Assembly: GCA_016125275.1 (NCBI GenBank)
Contig: WGMB01000003.1
Location: 1,777,896-1,841,895 of the forward strand
Direction: 5' to 3'
Length of the DNA stretch: 64,000 nt
Source of the DNA: Acidobacteriota bacterium
GTDB taxonomy: Bacteria; Acidobacteriota; Terriglobia; Bryobacterales; UBA6623
Below, piece by piece: positions 33,254-42,458 of this stretch. The notes under the pieces are model-generated. The model was not told the DNA's origin and did no database searches. It saw only the letters and a list, made by a program, of their open reading frames with translations. Positions within the stretch are counted from its first letter, which is position 1, and every line of letters begins with the position of its first letter. The position numbers and the translations under genes were made by a program.

Positions 33254-33347
33254 CACGAAATCTTCAGAGAAGATCCCGACAGTCTAGCAGCAGAATACGG
33301 CTCCGATCGCATGCGAAATGCACGCCGCGGCCGAGGGAGGAGAACAG

Positions 33348-34235
33348 CTACAAAACGCCGGTCTCCTTCAAAAACGCCCGAATCTCGCGGAAGGCGTTCT
33401 CGTCCTGTTCCCGGTTGAAGCCGCCGTGCTTGCCGCCCGGCACCGTGATCAGCTTGTTCTTGACCTTGGCCTTGTCGAGAGCCTTGTGCAGATCCACGGC
33501 GTGCTGGTACGGCACGGTCGGGTCCGCGTTGCCGTGGATCGACAGGATCGGCGGCAGCCCGGCCCGCACATAGTGGATCGGCGAGGCGCGCTTGGCCACT
33601 TCTTCGCGGTTGGGCAGCGCGCCCAGCCAGCGTACCGCGTAGCTCTTCTGGTTGGGGCCGCTGAGCAGGTCGACCACGTCGGTGATGCCGTACCAGTTCA
33701 CCACCGCCGCCACCTTCAGCTCGGTATCCGGGTTGCCCGCGGTGCACTCGTAGTCGAAGCCGGCCGACTTGGGCATCGTGCCCGTGGTCAGGGCCAGGTG
33801 GCCGCCGGCGGAGTTGCCGGTGACCACGAGCTTCGAGGTGTCGAAGCCGTACTGCTTGGCATTGGCATAGATCCAGCGCAGCGCACAGCGGCAGTCCGCC
33901 ACCGCCGCCGGCGCCAGCGAGAAGCGCGCCAGCCGGTACTCCACGTTCACCACCGCCATGCCCATCTGGAGGTACGGCATCAGCATCAGCGTGGAGCCTT
34001 CCTTCGAGCCGCCCACCCAGCCGCCGCCGTGGATGTAGATCAGCGTCGGCCAGGGGCCGTCGCCCTGGCGCGGCAGGTAGAGGTCGAGCTCGGCGTCGTA
34101 GCCGTTGGCGGTCGAGTACACCACGTCGGGCGTAATGCGGTACTCGTTGTTCAGATGGGCCGTCCAGTCGGCCGAGTCCTGGGCGGGCAGGGCCGGGGCG
34201 AGCAGGAGCGTGAGCAGCAGGAGTCCTCGGAGCAT
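33348..34235 (-). CDS. Secreted alpha/beta hydrolase, hormone-sensitive-lipase-like
   Basis: A 295-residue exported esterase or lipase. The Sec signal peptide (about 1-19, ending PALPAQ) is followed by the oxyanion motif HGGG at residues 69-72 and a GNSAG nucleophile elbow with Ser142. The later HGNADPTVPY (Asp) and KHGGFN (His) complete the triad. This is the family-IV/BD-FAE layout, known for carboxylic ester and feruloyl-type esters. The ATG at 34235 was chosen since it begins the signal peptide. It lies 66 bp downstream of the acetamidase-like gene on the same strand and may share its transcript. Confidence 0.9.
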   Translation of the reverse strand: MLRGLLLLTLLLAPALPAQDSADWTAHLNNEYRITPDVVYSTANGYDAELDLYLPRQGDGPWPTLIYIHGGGWVGGSKEGSTLMLMPYLQMGMAVVNVEYRLARFSLAPAAVADCRCALRWIYANAKQYGFDTSKLVVTGNSAGGHLALTTGTMPKSAGFDYECTAGNPDTELKVAAVVNWYGITDVVDLLSGPNQKSYAVRWLGALPNREEVAKRASPIHYVRAGLPPILSIHGNADPTVPYQHAVDLHKALDKAKVKNKLITVPGGKHGGFNREQDENAFREIRAFLKETGVL

Positions 34236-34301
34236 GGACGGCAGTGTACACGGTCGGGCGGCGGCCCCGCCACGCAACCGCCGCCGGCTGCGTGATCCCG
34301 G

Positions 34302-35330
34302 CTACGGCTTGCGCGCCAGGGCCGCCTTGGGGATCTTGCAGCCGATGGTGCCGGCGATGGCCGCCACATCGTACTCACCCTGAAAGCCGATCAACTGGTG
34401 GGCGGCGAAGGGCTCCAGCCCGTACTCCTCTTCGAGCCACCGCACCATGTCGCTGGTGGCGATCTTGAGCGCTTCGTTGAGGGTGTCGCCGGACTTGTTG
34501 CCGATGCTAATCAGGTAGGTCTCGTTCTCGACCCGCAGCGTCGTCAGGCCGGCCTTCTTGCGAAGGTCCACCGTCGCCTCCACGTCCAACGACGTCTCCA
34601 CGCCGGAGCCCACCGCCTCGCCGTCGCCCTGAATGGCGTGGCCGTCGCCGAACATCAGGTAGCCGCCCTCATGGTAGACGGGGATGTAGACCGTCGCGCC
34701 TTCGCGAATCTCCTTGTAGTCCATGTTGCCGCCCCAGTTGCCGGTCGGGCCGGAGCGCGGCGCCTCGTCGCCCGCGGGCGGCACGCCGATGCAGCCCAGC
34801 ATCGGCCGGGCCGGAAACTCGAGCTTGATCTTTTGGCTGACAGGCTCCCGCATGTGCACGGTGTTGCGAGCCAGGTCAATGACCCACGGGACCAGATCAG
34901 TCCGCCCCTCTAGGACGTTGTTCGGCCCGCCCAGGATCTGAGCCTTGTCATACAGCGGCGGGTAGGGGTGCGCCGCGATGTGCTCCGGGGTCAAAGCGCT
35001 TGCGCCGATTCCGGCGGCCGTGTAGCCCCACTCCCGATTCAGCCGAACCTTCGTCAGGCGCACCACCAGCGCGTCGCCCGGTTCGGCGCCCTCCACATAG
35101 AAGGGTCCGGTCAGTGGATTGCCGTGCGTCCTGGTCCGGCGAACGCCCTGGAAATCCCAGCCCGCCGAGTCGACCGTCTTGGTCACGATCGTGTCGCCGG
35201 GTTGCAGACGGGCCTCCACCGGATGGCGGCGGTCGAAGGTGTGGTGGTTGCGCTCGTTGAGGACCTGGTGGACCTCCGCCCGGGCGAAGGCCAGACAGAG
35301 CAGGAGCAGAGCGGCGTAGCGAGAGGGCAT
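34302..35330 (-). CDS. Exported acetamidase/formamidase family protein, copy 2
   Basis: A 342-residue paralogue of the protein at 23377-24354. It has the same landmarks: LQPGDTIVTKTVDSAGWD, TGPFYVEGAEPGDAL, MLGCIGVPPAGDEAP, GGNMDYK and MFGDGHAIQGDGEAVG. A Sec signal peptide (MPSRYAALLLLCLAFARAE) starts at the ATG at 35330; an ATG six codons earlier (35348) is an alternative. The C-terminal half differs more from copy 1 than the N-terminal half. As for copy 1, amide hydrolysis is a family inference; both copies belong to the exported branch rather than the cytoplasmic FmdA branch. Confidence 0.88.
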   Translation of the reverse strand: MPSRYAALLLLCLAFARAEVHQVLNERNHHTFDRRHPVEARLQPGDTIVTKTVDSAGWDFQGVRRTRTHGNPLTGPFYVEGAEPGDALVVRLTKVRLNREWGYTAAGIGASALTPEHIAAHPYPPLYDKAQILGGPNNVLEGRTDLVPWVIDLARNTVHMREPVSQKIKLEFPARPMLGCIGVPPAGDEAPRSGPTGNWGGNMDYKEIREGATVYIPVYHEGGYLMFGDGHAIQGDGEAVGSGVETSLDVEATVDLRKKAGLTTLRVENETYLISIGNKSGDTLNEALKIATSDMVRWLEEEYGLEPFAAHQLIGFQGEYDVAAIAGTIGCKIPKAALARKP

Positions 35331-35573
35331 GCGGTTGTTTTGCAGCATACCCCAAGCCGGGACTCCGGCCCATTCATCCTGCTTCGCCCGTGGCGAGTCG
35401 CGCTGTTGAGGAACCCGCGGCGTCTTGGCCAATGCAGTGGATTGCCTTAGCTTCGCCATCATGCGCCAGCGCCGAATCCGCCGCGCGTTGACCTTCGATC
35501 TCCACTTCCAAGCCGCAGGCTTCGATGTCGTCCCCCCTCCTCCCCGGGGGTGAGAGCGGCCCCCAAAGTGCGC

Positions 35574-35579
35574 TATAAT
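35574..35579 (+). promoter_or_regulatory. -10 element of the gyrA promoter
   Basis: A perfect TATAAT 28 bp before the gyrA start. The -35 position (about 35551-35556) reads TGAGAG and is weak. Transcription would start near 35586 and the leader contains GGGAG ahead of the TTG start codon. The remainder of 35331-35607 shows nothing else. Confidence 0.6.
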
Positions 35580-35607
35580 CAGGAGTTTACTGGGAGATTT
35601 CTGAAAC

Positions 35608-38199
35608 TTGGCTGACGATATTCGCGACCCCCAACTGCCGCTTGGCGACGGAGACGGAGGCGACGACGGATCGGGCGGCGGCCTGATTCCCATCAACATC
35701 GAAGACGAGATGCGCAAGTCGTATCTCGACTATGCGATGAGCGTGATCATCGGGCGCGCTCTACCCGATGTCCGCGACGGCCTCAAGCCCGTGCAGCGGC
35801 GCATCCTGTGGGGCATGCTCGAGGGCGGCTCCCGCGCCAACCGCCCCTTCAAGAAGTCCGCCAAAACGGTCGGCGACGTGATGGGTAAGTACCACCCGCA
35901 CGGCGACTCCTCCATCTACGACACCCTCGTCCGCATGGCCCAAACCTGGACCATGCGCGCCCCGATGGTCGACGGCCAGGGCAACTTCGGCTCGATGGAC
36001 AACGACCCGCCGGCGGCCATGCGCTACACCGAGGCGCGGCTGACGCATTACTCGGAGATGATGCTCGAGGATCTCGACAAAGACACCGTCGATTTCCGCC
36101 CGAACTACGACGAGTCCGCCAAGGAGCCCGAGCACCTTCCGTCCATCGCGCCGAACCTGCTCGTCAACGGCGCCAACGGCATCGCCGTCGGCATGGCGAC
36201 CAGCATCCCGCCCCACAACCTCAACGAGGTGGTCGACGCGGCGATCCTGCTGATCAACAAGCCCGACGCGGACTTCCATGAAGTCACCTCGATCGTCAAA
36301 GGCCCCGACTTCCCGACCGGCGCCGAGCTGTGCGGCCGCGAGGGAATCCTGCGCGCCTACCAGACCGGCCGCGGCCACACCACCGTCCGCGCCAAAGCCG
36401 ACACCGAGCTGATCAGCAAGGACAAGTACGCCATCATCGTCACCGAGCTGCCCTACCAGACCAACAAGGGCCGGCTGATCGCGCACGCCGCCAGCCTGGT
36501 GAACGACAAGAAGATCGAAGGCATCTCCGACATTCGCGACGAGAGCGACCGCCACGGCATGCGCATCGTCTTCGAGCTCAAGCGCGGCGAAGAGCCCGAG
36601 GTCATTCTCAACAACCTCTACAAGCACACCCAGCTCCAGCAGGGCTCCGGCGTCATCATGCTCGCCATCGTCGACGGCCAGCCGCGCGAGCTGCCGCTGA
36701 TCGACTACCTCAAGCTGTTCATCCGGCACCGCCAGGACGTCGTCCGGCGCCGCACGAACTACTTGTTGAACAAGGCCCGCGAGCGCGAGCACATCTTGCT
36801 CGGCTTCCAGAAGGCCCTGGAGCGGATTGACGAGGTGATCGCGCTGATCCGTGCGTCGGAGAACCCGGCCATGGCGCGCGAAGGTCTGACCGGCGCGCGT
36901 GTGATCGAGTTCGACCGCTTCCTGCGCGCCGGCGCCGAAGCCAGCGGCATCCCGTTCGACTTCACCGAGCGCCAGGCCCAGGCCATCATCGAGCTCCAGC
37001 TCCAGCGCCTCACCGGCATGGAGCGGCAGAAGATCATGGACGAGCTCGCCGAGCTGCAGCTCAAGATCAACGGCTACCTGGAGATCCTGGGCTCCGACGC
37101 GCGCCTCAACGAGGTCGTCATCGAGGAGCTCGAAGAGGTCAAGAAGAAGTTCGGCGACGAGCGCCGGACGCTCATCGGACCGCCCATCGGCGACCTCACC
37201 ATCGAGGATCTGATCGCCGACGAGCCGATGGTGGTGACTGTCAGCCACACCGGCTACCTCAAGCGCACCGCCCTGGACACCTACCGCAAGCAGGCTCGCG
37301 GCGGCCGTGGCCGCACGGGCATGGGCACGCGCCAGGACGACTTCATCGAGCACCTGTTCATCGGCTCGACGCACTCCTACATCCTGATCTTCACCAACCT
37401 CGGCCGGCTCTACTGGCTGAAGGTCTACAACATCCCGGACTCGGGCGCGGCCGGCAAGGGCAAGCACATCGCCAACCTGATCAACCTGATGCCGGAGGAG
37501 ACCGTGCAGGGCTTCATGCCCGTCAAGGACTTCCCCGAAGACGAGTTCATCGTCATGGCCACCAAGCAGGGCGTGATCAAGAAGTGCGCCTTGACCGAGT
37601 TCAGCCGGCCGCTGTCGCGCGGCATCATCGCGCTGAGCCTGGATGAGGGCGACGAGCTGGTGCGGGCCCGGCTGCTGCAGAGCGGCGACTCGGAGATCTT
37701 CCTCGCCACCGCGCAGGGCAAGGCCATCCGCTTCGAGCACGAGCACGTCCGCCCGATGGGCCGCCCGGCCCGCGGCGTGCGCGGCATCCGCCTCGACGAA
37801 GACGACTCCGTGATCGGCCTGCTTTGCATGGCGCCGACGGACTGGGTGCTGTCAGTGGCCGAGGAAGGCCGCGGCAAGCGCACCCAGCTCGAGGAATACC
37901 GCCTGACGGCGCGCGGCGGCAAGGGCGTGATCAACATGAAGATCACCAAGGCGACCGGCGACGTCGTGGCGGTGATGAAGGTGACCGACGAAGAGGACGT
38001 GATGCTGATCACCCGCCAGGGCAAGATCATCCGCATGGACGCCTCGACGATCCGCAAGACCGGCCGTTCGGCCTCGGGCGTCAAGCTGGTGAACCTGGAG
38101 CAGGGCGATTCCATCGCTGCCGCCACCATCACCGATCGCGCTCCGGAAGCCGACGAGCCCGAAGACGGCGAGAACGGCCAGGGCGTGCTGATCCAGTAG
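35608..38199 (+). CDS. gyrA: DNA gyrase subunit A
   Basis: An 863-residue GyrA. The catalytic tyrosine is Tyr140 ([10 protein letters not shown]), 18 residues later than in E. coli because of an N-terminal Gly/Asp-rich extension (residues 1-25, [13 protein letters not shown]). The quinolone-resistance region reads [13 protein letters not shown], with Ser101 and Asp105 at the E. coli Ser83 and Asp87 positions, so no classical resistance substitution is present. The GyrA box QARGGRG (about 561-567) marks it as gyrase and not topoisomerase IV; six beta-pinwheel repeats follow. It starts at TTG with a ribosome-binding site. gyrB is not adjacent, so the usual gyrB-gyrA pairing is absent in this window. 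Confidence 0.98.
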   Translation: MADDIRDPQLPLGDGDGGDDGSGGGLIPINIEDEMRKSYLDYAMSVIIGRALPDVRDGLKPVQRRILWGMLEGGSRANRPFKKSAKTVGDVMGKYHPHGDSSIYDTLVRMAQTWTMRAPMVDGQGNFGSMDNDPPAAMRYTEARLTHYSEMMLEDLDKDTVDFRPNYDESAKEPEHLPSIAPNLLVNGANGIAVGMATSIPPHNLNEVVDAAILLINKPDADFHEVTSIVKGPDFPTGAELCGREGILRAYQTGRGHTTVRAKADTELISKDKYAIIVTELPYQTNKGRLIAHAASLVNDKKIEGISDIRDESDRHGMRIVFELKRGEEPEVILNNLYKHTQLQQGSGVIMLAIVDGQPRELPLIDYLKLFIRHRQDVVRRRTNYLLNKAREREHILLGFQKALERIDEVIALIRASENPAMAREGLTGARVIEFDRFLRAGAEASGIPFDFTERQAQAIIELQLQRLTGMERQKIMDELAELQLKINGYLEILGSDARLNEVVIEELEEVKKKFGDERRTLIGPPIGDLTIEDLIADEPMVVTVSHTGYLKRTALDTYRKQARGGRGRTGMGTRQDDFIEHLFIGSTHSYILIFTNLGRLYWLKVYNIPDSGAAGKGKHIANLINLMPEETVQGFMPVKDFPEDEFIVMATKQGVIKKCALTEFSRPLSRGIIALSLDEGDELVRARLLQSGDSEIFLATAQGKAIRFEHEHVRPMGRPARGVRGIRLDEDDSVIGLLCMAPTDWVLSVAEEGRGKRTQLEEYRLTARGGKGVINMKITKATGDVVAVMKVTDEEDVMLITRQGKIIRMDASTIRKTGRSASGVKLVNLEQGDSIAAATITDRAPEADEPEDGENGQGVLIQ

Positions 38200-38225
38200 G
38201 CCCCTGGTTCGGTCATCCGGGCAAG

Positions 38226-38267
38226 CGAAACCGAGCCCCCGACGTGAGTCGGGGGTTCTTCGTTTTT
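38226..38267 (+). terminator. Rho-independent terminator of gyrA
   Basis: An 8-bp perfect stem CCCCCGAC (38236-38243) / GTCGGGGG (38248-38255) with a GTGA loop, extended by CGAA/TTCG pairs, is followed by CGTTTTT. It sits 36 bp after the gyrA stop. Confidence 0.85.
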
Positions 38268-38338
38268 GTGCGGCAGGGGGGCGGCGGGCGGACAAGGAGG
38301 TCGTCGAGACCGGCGACCCGGCTCGCCGGAGGCGCGCG

Positions 38339-39283
38339 CTACAGGAAGCGCCGGCGCACGAAGTCGACGTTGGCGCGCGTGTCGTCGACGAAGCGGCCTT
38401 CGAGGCCGCTGAGCTCGAGCACGAACCAGCGGTCGAAGCCGATGTCGCGCACGGCGGCCGCCACGGCGTCGAAGTCCACCCCGTGGCGGGCGGGCCCGCC
38501 CAGCAGGCCCTTCTTCGGGTCGTCGAGGCCCAACGTCTCCTTGATGTGGATCTCGGAGATGCGCTCCTTGCCCAGCCGCCGAATCTCGCCAGGCACGTCA
38601 TAGCCGTAGGACGTCGAATTGCCCACGTCGTAGTAGATCTTCACCCAGGGCGAGCCGACGCGGTCGAGAATCTCGAGGTTCTGCTCGGCCGTCAGGGTGT
38701 TCTCGAGACCCAGAAAGACGTTGTGATCGCGAGCGCGCGGGGCGATCTGCTTCAGCGCGGCGATCACGCGCTCCACGCCCGCCGAGTCCCACTCATAGGA
38801 GGCGAAAGGGCCCCGGCTACGGTTGATGTACTCGCCGTCGGCGTTGCGCAGCCGCAGGTCTCCGTTGCTGAAGAAGGCAATCAGCGTATTGCGGGCGCCC
38901 AGGGCGTCGGCGGTCTCGACGGCGTCAATCACATAGACGGCCGATTGCGGCTCGGACTTCAGCGGAATCCGGTTGAGGATGCTGCCGGCGGCCACTGAAG
39001 GGAAAGCGACGCCGTAGCGCTTGCCGAGCTCCACGTAGCGGCGGCGCAGCGCCGGGTCGCGCAGCGGAATCGAGTCCGGCCGGGCGCCGATGCTCACCTG
39101 AACGCCGGTGAGCCCGGCCTGCGCCGCCAGCTCCAGCCGGGTTGGGTCGCAGACCGGGCCCAGGTTCCAGTCGGTCATGCCGATCCGGTAGTCGCGGTCG
39201 TCGGCCCGGCCGGGTTGCCGGGCGGCGCCGGCCAGGCCCAGGGCGGATGCGGTCAAGAGGGTGCGGCGGCTGAGCGAGCGCAT
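38339..39283 (-). CDS. Tat-exported sugar-phosphate-isomerase/epimerase-like TIM barrel
   Basis: A 314-residue xylose-isomerase-like TIM-barrel protein (AP endonuclease family 2 fold). The Tat signal is LSRRTLLTASALGLAGAA. The barrel carries strand-end acidic and His residues that bind a divalent metal: VFLGLENT (Glu), KIYYDVGNS (Asp), SEIHIKET (His) and FVLELSG (Glu). Family members are isomerases or epimerases of sugars and inositol derivatives. A Tat-exported copy is common in acidobacteria and planctomycetes but biochemically uncharacterised. It converges with gyrA across the terminator. Confidence 0.88.
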   Translation of the reverse strand: MRSLSRRTLLTASALGLAGAARQPGRADDRDYRIGMTDWNLGPVCDPTRLELAAQAGLTGVQVSIGARPDSIPLRDPALRRRYVELGKRYGVAFPSVAAGSILNRIPLKSEPQSAVYVIDAVETADALGARNTLIAFFSNGDLRLRNADGEYINRSRGPFASYEWDSAGVERVIAALKQIAPRARDHNVFLGLENTLTAEQNLEILDRVGSPWVKIYYDVGNSTSYGYDVPGEIRRLGKERISEIHIKETLGLDDPKKGLLGGPARHGVDFDAVAAAVRDIGFDRWFVLELSGLEGRFVDDTRANVDFVRRRFL

Positions 39284-39319
39284 GGCGAAGTCCGCCTGAT
39301 TATCGCATCGCCGCCGCGC

Positions 39320-39709
39320 TCAACGCCGGACCGGAATGAGCCCCTGAATCGTGCGGTCGCGCAGAAACAGCGCCGCCCACAGCAGGATTCCGAACACGAT
39401 CGGAAAGTAGAAGGGCTGCCCGACGCTGGCGTGCACGAACGTCGCGCCGCCCAGGTAGCCCGTCAACAAGATGGCCCCCAGCACGGAGGTCCGCGGAATG
39501 GCGTAGAGCAGCGTGCAGCACAGCAGCGTCACGCCGATCTTGGCGAGGAAGGCTGCGTCGATTCCCATGGCGGCGCTCAGCTCCAGCACCGACTGGGGCG
39601 GCATCAGCTTGATGCCGCCGTCAAAGACCAGGAACACGATGAGCAGGCCGCCGAGGATCTGGCCGGCGCGGCGACTCGCCTTGGAAACAGGGGTGGCGGG
39701 AGTTGGCAT
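39320..39709 (-). CDS. DoxX-family membrane protein
   Basis: A 129-residue, four-helix inner-membrane protein of the DoxX family. The first helix is ILGGLLIVFLVFDGGIKLMPP, the second contains FLAKIGVTLLCCTLLY, and the third LGAILLTGYLGGATFVHASVGQP contains the family-typical GYLGG and the conserved His. DoxX proteins are associated with membrane redox or quinone-linked stress. A start at 39709 has GGAG 10 nt upstream. It follows the NmrA-like gene after 87 bp, both opposite to an AraC regulator. Confidence 0.88.
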   Translation of the reverse strand: MPTPATPVSKASRRAGQILGGLLIVFLVFDGGIKLMPPQSVLELSAAMGIDAAFLAKIGVTLLCCTLLYAIPRTSVLGAILLTGYLGGATFVHASVGQPFYFPIVFGILLWAALFLRDRTIQGLIPVRR

Positions 39710-39796
39710 GGGTCTTCGTTCTCCAGGAGTGATGTCTCTTCCAAGCAGACGTCGTTCGGCGCCGCACCGGATCGACACCCCCCGTCGACTTTCGCG

Positions 39797-40645
39797 TCAG
39801 GCGGCCCACGCCGAGGCGTGCTCCTTGGCATAAGCCCGGAGCGTGGTCGCGGCCCGCCCCGTAATCTCTTCGACGGACGGCGACACGGGGGCCGCCGCGC
39901 CCTGCCTGGCGAACCCGAACAGGACCGCCAAATAGCGCGAGAGGTCCGCGGGGACGCCCGCATCGCTCAACGACCGGACGAAGCTCTCGTCGTCCACCGA
40001 TTCGTAACGGATCGGGCGTCCAGCCGCCTCGGAGAGCACGGCCGCGGCTTCGGAATAGGTCAGCGCTTCCGGCCCCGTCAAGTTGAAGGACCGGCCGTCG
40101 AACCGGTCGACCCGTAGAGCCGCCGCCGCGGAGGCGGCGATGTCACGAGAATCGATGAGCGACGTCCTCGAATCGGCGGCCGGCAGCGGGATCACCCCGC
40201 CTTGCTGGATGGGGGACAGCCACATGGTGTGGAAGTTGTCCATGAACCAGTTCGGACGCAGGATCACATAAGGCGACCCCGAACCCTCCAGCGCCGTCTC
40301 GACGCGGCGTAGCGAGCCGCCTTCATCGGCGTCCGCGCCCAAAGCGGTCATCAGTACAATCTTGCGGTTCTCGCGAGCCGCCTGCTCCAGGAAAGGCAAC
40401 ATCACAACGTGGGGCTCGGGACTGGGCGGCCCGATCATGAAGACGCTGTCAACGCCTTCCAGGGCGGGCCCGAACGTCGTCGGATCGTCGTAATCGAAGC
40501 GCACCGGATCGACTCCGTCCTTGGCGACAAGGCCGGTCGGATTGCGGCTGGCGGGTCGAACGGCGACATCGCCGCTCCAGGACAACTCTCGAGTGAGAGC
40601 GCGGCCCACATTGCCGGAGCCGCCGATGATGAGTACTTGTTGCAT
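39797..40645 (-). CDS. NmrA-like NAD(P)-binding protein
   Basis: A 282-residue atypical SDR of the NmrA/azoreductase type. The nucleotide-binding motif GGSGNVG lies at residues 8-14, and the family segments PPSPEPHVVMLPFLEQA and YVILRPNWFMDNF follow. Lacking the classical YxxxK catalytic pair, it may sense the NAD(P)H redox state or reduce quinones. It is the first gene of a NmrA-DoxX unit and diverges from an AraC-type gene 96 bp away, the usual arrangement of a locally regulated detoxification pair. Confidence 0.88.
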   Translation of the reverse strand: MQQVLIIGGSGNVGRALTRELSWSGDVAVRPASRNPTGLVAKDGVDPVRFDYDDPTTFGPALEGVDSVFMIGPPSPEPHVVMLPFLEQAARENRKIVLMTALGADADEGGSLRRVETALEGSGSPYVILRPNWFMDNFHTMWLSPIQQGGVIPLPAADSRTSLIDSRDIAASAAAALRVDRFDGRSFNLTGPEALTYSEAAAVLSEAAGRPIRYESVDDESFVRSLSDAGVPADLSRYLAVLFGFARQGAAAPVSPSVEEITGRAATTLRAYAKEHASAWAA

Positions 40646-40741
40646 GCCCTCAGACTAGGGCTGAACGCCGATACGGTCCATGCCGCCGGCTCTCGCTTCC
40701 ATTGCCGATCGTCTTTCCGGCGCCTACAGTAAGGGGAGCCC

Positions 40742-41668
40742 ATGATCGACGTGCTCACCGACTGGCTGCGCGCCGTCGGCTCCAACGCCGCGGTGCTGTG
40801 CCGCAGCCGCATGTCCGCGCCCTGGGGCATGCACATTGAGCAGCGCGACGAGGTGATGTTCCACATCGTCACCGAAGGCGCCTGCTGGCTGCGGCGTCCG
40901 GGCGAGCCGCCGCTGCGGCTGCTCGAAGGCGACCTGGCGGTGGTTCCCCAGGGCTTGCAGCACGACCTGGCGGACGATCCCGCGAGCCCGGCCGAGCCGC
41001 TCGAGGAGTTTCTCAGCAAGCCGTCGCGCCTACTTGCAGCGACCCCGCGAACGACGCTGGTGTGCGGCGTCTACGGCTCCGACGCCCAACTGGCGCACCC
41101 CATGCTGCGCGCGCTGCCGCCGCTGGTGCACTTTCCAGCCGCCGTGGTGGACCGCCAGCAGCCGCTGGCCTCCACGCTGGCGCTGCTGCGGGCCGAGCTC
41201 GAAGCGCCGTCGCTGGGGGGCGAAGCGCTGATCCAGCACTTGTTCGATGCGCTGTTCGTCTACGTCATCCGCGCCTGGGCCGAGCAGTCCGAGCCCGAGC
41301 GCGCGACCTGGTTCTCCGCCCTCAAGGATCCTTGGCTGTCGAAAGCCTTGGCCCGGATGCACGCCGAGCCGGCCGAAGCCTGGACGGTGCAGGGGCTGGC
41401 GCGGGAGGCCGGACTCTCGCGAGCGGCGTTCGCGCGGCGCTTCTCCGAGCAGGTCGGCGAGCCCCCGTTGGCCTACCTCACGCGTTGGCGGATGGGCTTG
41501 GCGGCCCGCCTTCTGCACAGCAGCGAGGCTTCGGTCGCCGAGATCGCCGACCAGGTGGGTTATGAGTCGGAGTTCGCCTTCAGCCGCGCCTTCAAACGCC
41601 ATCGCGGCCTGGCGCCGATTCGCTTTCGCCACGAAGCGCCGTCTCAGGCCGGCGCGCCGCTGCGATAG
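40742..41668 (+). CDS. AraC-family transcriptional regulator
   Basis: A 308-residue regulator. An N-terminal cupin domain of the AraC_binding_2/Cupin_6 type (MHIEQRDEVMFHIVTEGACWLRRPGE, about residues 26-75) probably binds a small ligand. The C-terminal pair of helix-turn-helices (about 205-295) includes GLAREAGLSRAAFARRFSEQVG and SVAEIADQVGYESEFAFSRAFKR. AGGGGAG lies 6-10 nt before the ATG. Divergent placement suggests that it controls the NmrA-DoxX unit, and possibly itself. Its stop is only 4 bp from the convergent FGE-like gene. Confidence 0.92.
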   Translation: MIDVLTDWLRAVGSNAAVLCRSRMSAPWGMHIEQRDEVMFHIVTEGACWLRRPGEPPLRLLEGDLAVVPQGLQHDLADDPASPAEPLEEFLSKPSRLLAATPRTTLVCGVYGSDAQLAHPMLRALPPLVHFPAAVVDRQQPLASTLALLRAELEAPSLGGEALIQHLFDALFVYVIRAWAEQSEPERATWFSALKDPWLSKALARMHAEPAEAWTVQGLAREAGLSRAAFARRFSEQVGEPPLAYLTRWRMGLAARLLHSSEASVAEIADQVGYESEFAFSRAFKRHRGLAPIRFRHEAPSQAGAPLR

Positions 41669-41672
41669 CGCT

Positions 41673-42458
41673 CTACTTCGCCGCCTTGGCGCAGCGGAAG
41701 CCCACGTTGGGGCTGCGCTCGGCGGGGCGGGCCCAACTGCGGTAGGAGCAAGTGAGGAACATGGAGGCCGGCTTGTCGTACCAGGAGCCGCCGCGCAGAG
41801 CCTTGTACTGGCCCGTCTGCGGCCCCGGCGGATTGCTCTCCGGCGCCTCAGCGTAGTAGTCGCGCCCGTACCAGTCCGCGGTCCACTCCCAGGCGTTGCC
41901 GATCATGTCGCACAAGCCGTAGCCGTTGCGGGCCTTGGAGCAGACGGGGATGGGGCCGCCTTCCTGCGAGCCGAAGTGGGCGAGCTCGGCGGTGGGCTCC
42001 TCGTCGCCCCAGGAGTAGGTGTGGTCGTCGGTCCCGCCGCGGCAGGCCTTCTCCCACTCGGCCTCGGTCGGCAGCCGCTTGCCGTCCCACTCGCAGAAGG
42101 CCTTGGCGTCCTCCCAGGCGACGTTGATTGCCGGCGCCTGCGCAGCGGCGGGGGGCTCGCCGTGTTTCCAATCGTAGGGCGCGCGATGGCCGGTGGCCTC
42201 CACGAAAGCGGCGTAACGCTCGACGGTCACCTCGGCCTCGTCGAGCAGAAAGGCGTCGAGCGCGATCGAGCGGACCGGCAGATCGTCCTTGAGCGGGTTG
42301 GGATACCAGGCCAGCGCCTGATCGGTCCACTCGTGGGTGCGACCGCGGTGGAACTCGCCGGCCGGAATCAGCTTCATGCCCGGCTCCTGCGCCAGGATCG
42401 AGCCCGCCAGCAACAGCCCCAGCGCGAACCGGCTAACCGTAGATGCCGCTGAGCTCAT
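41673..42458 (-). CDS. Exported FGE-sulfatase-domain protein lacking catalytic cysteines
   Basis: A 261-residue protein with a Sec signal (about 1-23, ending SILAQ) and an FGE-sulfatase (SUMF1/EgtB-like) domain. Family landmarks are the MKLIPAGEFHRG start, RLPTEAEWEKACRGG, GNAWEWTADWY, LRGGSW and GFRCA. In true formylglycine-generating enzymes the segment after GGS contains the two copper-binding Cys residues; here it reads GGSWYDKPASMFLTCSYRSW, with Asp and Met at those positions. It is therefore probably a structural or ligand-binding relative. It overlaps the preceding DUF1501 gene by 26 bp and so belongs to that operon. Confidence 0.88.
   Translation of the reverse strand: MSSAASTVSRFALGLLLAGSILAQEPGMKLIPAGEFHRGRTHEWTDQALAWYPNPLKDDLPVRSIALDAFLLDEAEVTVERYAAFVEATGHRAPYDWKHGEPPAAAQAPAINVAWEDAKAFCEWDGKRLPTEAEWEKACRGGTDDHTYSWGDEEPTAELAHFGSQEGGPIPVCSKARNGYGLCDMIGNAWEWTADWYGRDYYAEAPESNPPGPQTGQYKALRGGSWYDKPASMFLTCSYRSWARPAERSPNVGFRCAKAAK

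Noticed and set aside
35331-35607. In-frame upstream extension of the second acetamidase/formamidase gene
   Set aside because: The extended N-terminus is low in complexity, crosses the gyrA promoter region and would bury the signal peptide.
35761-37746. 661-codon minus-strand frame opposite gyrA
   Set aside because: Shadow frame of a highly conserved gene; it is rich in Asp, Gln and Val with no recognisable motif.
40702-40730. TTGCCG-17-TACAGT promoter-like pair before the AraC gene
   Set aside because: The transcription start would fall inside the ribosome-binding site, leaving no leader, so it is more likely chance.
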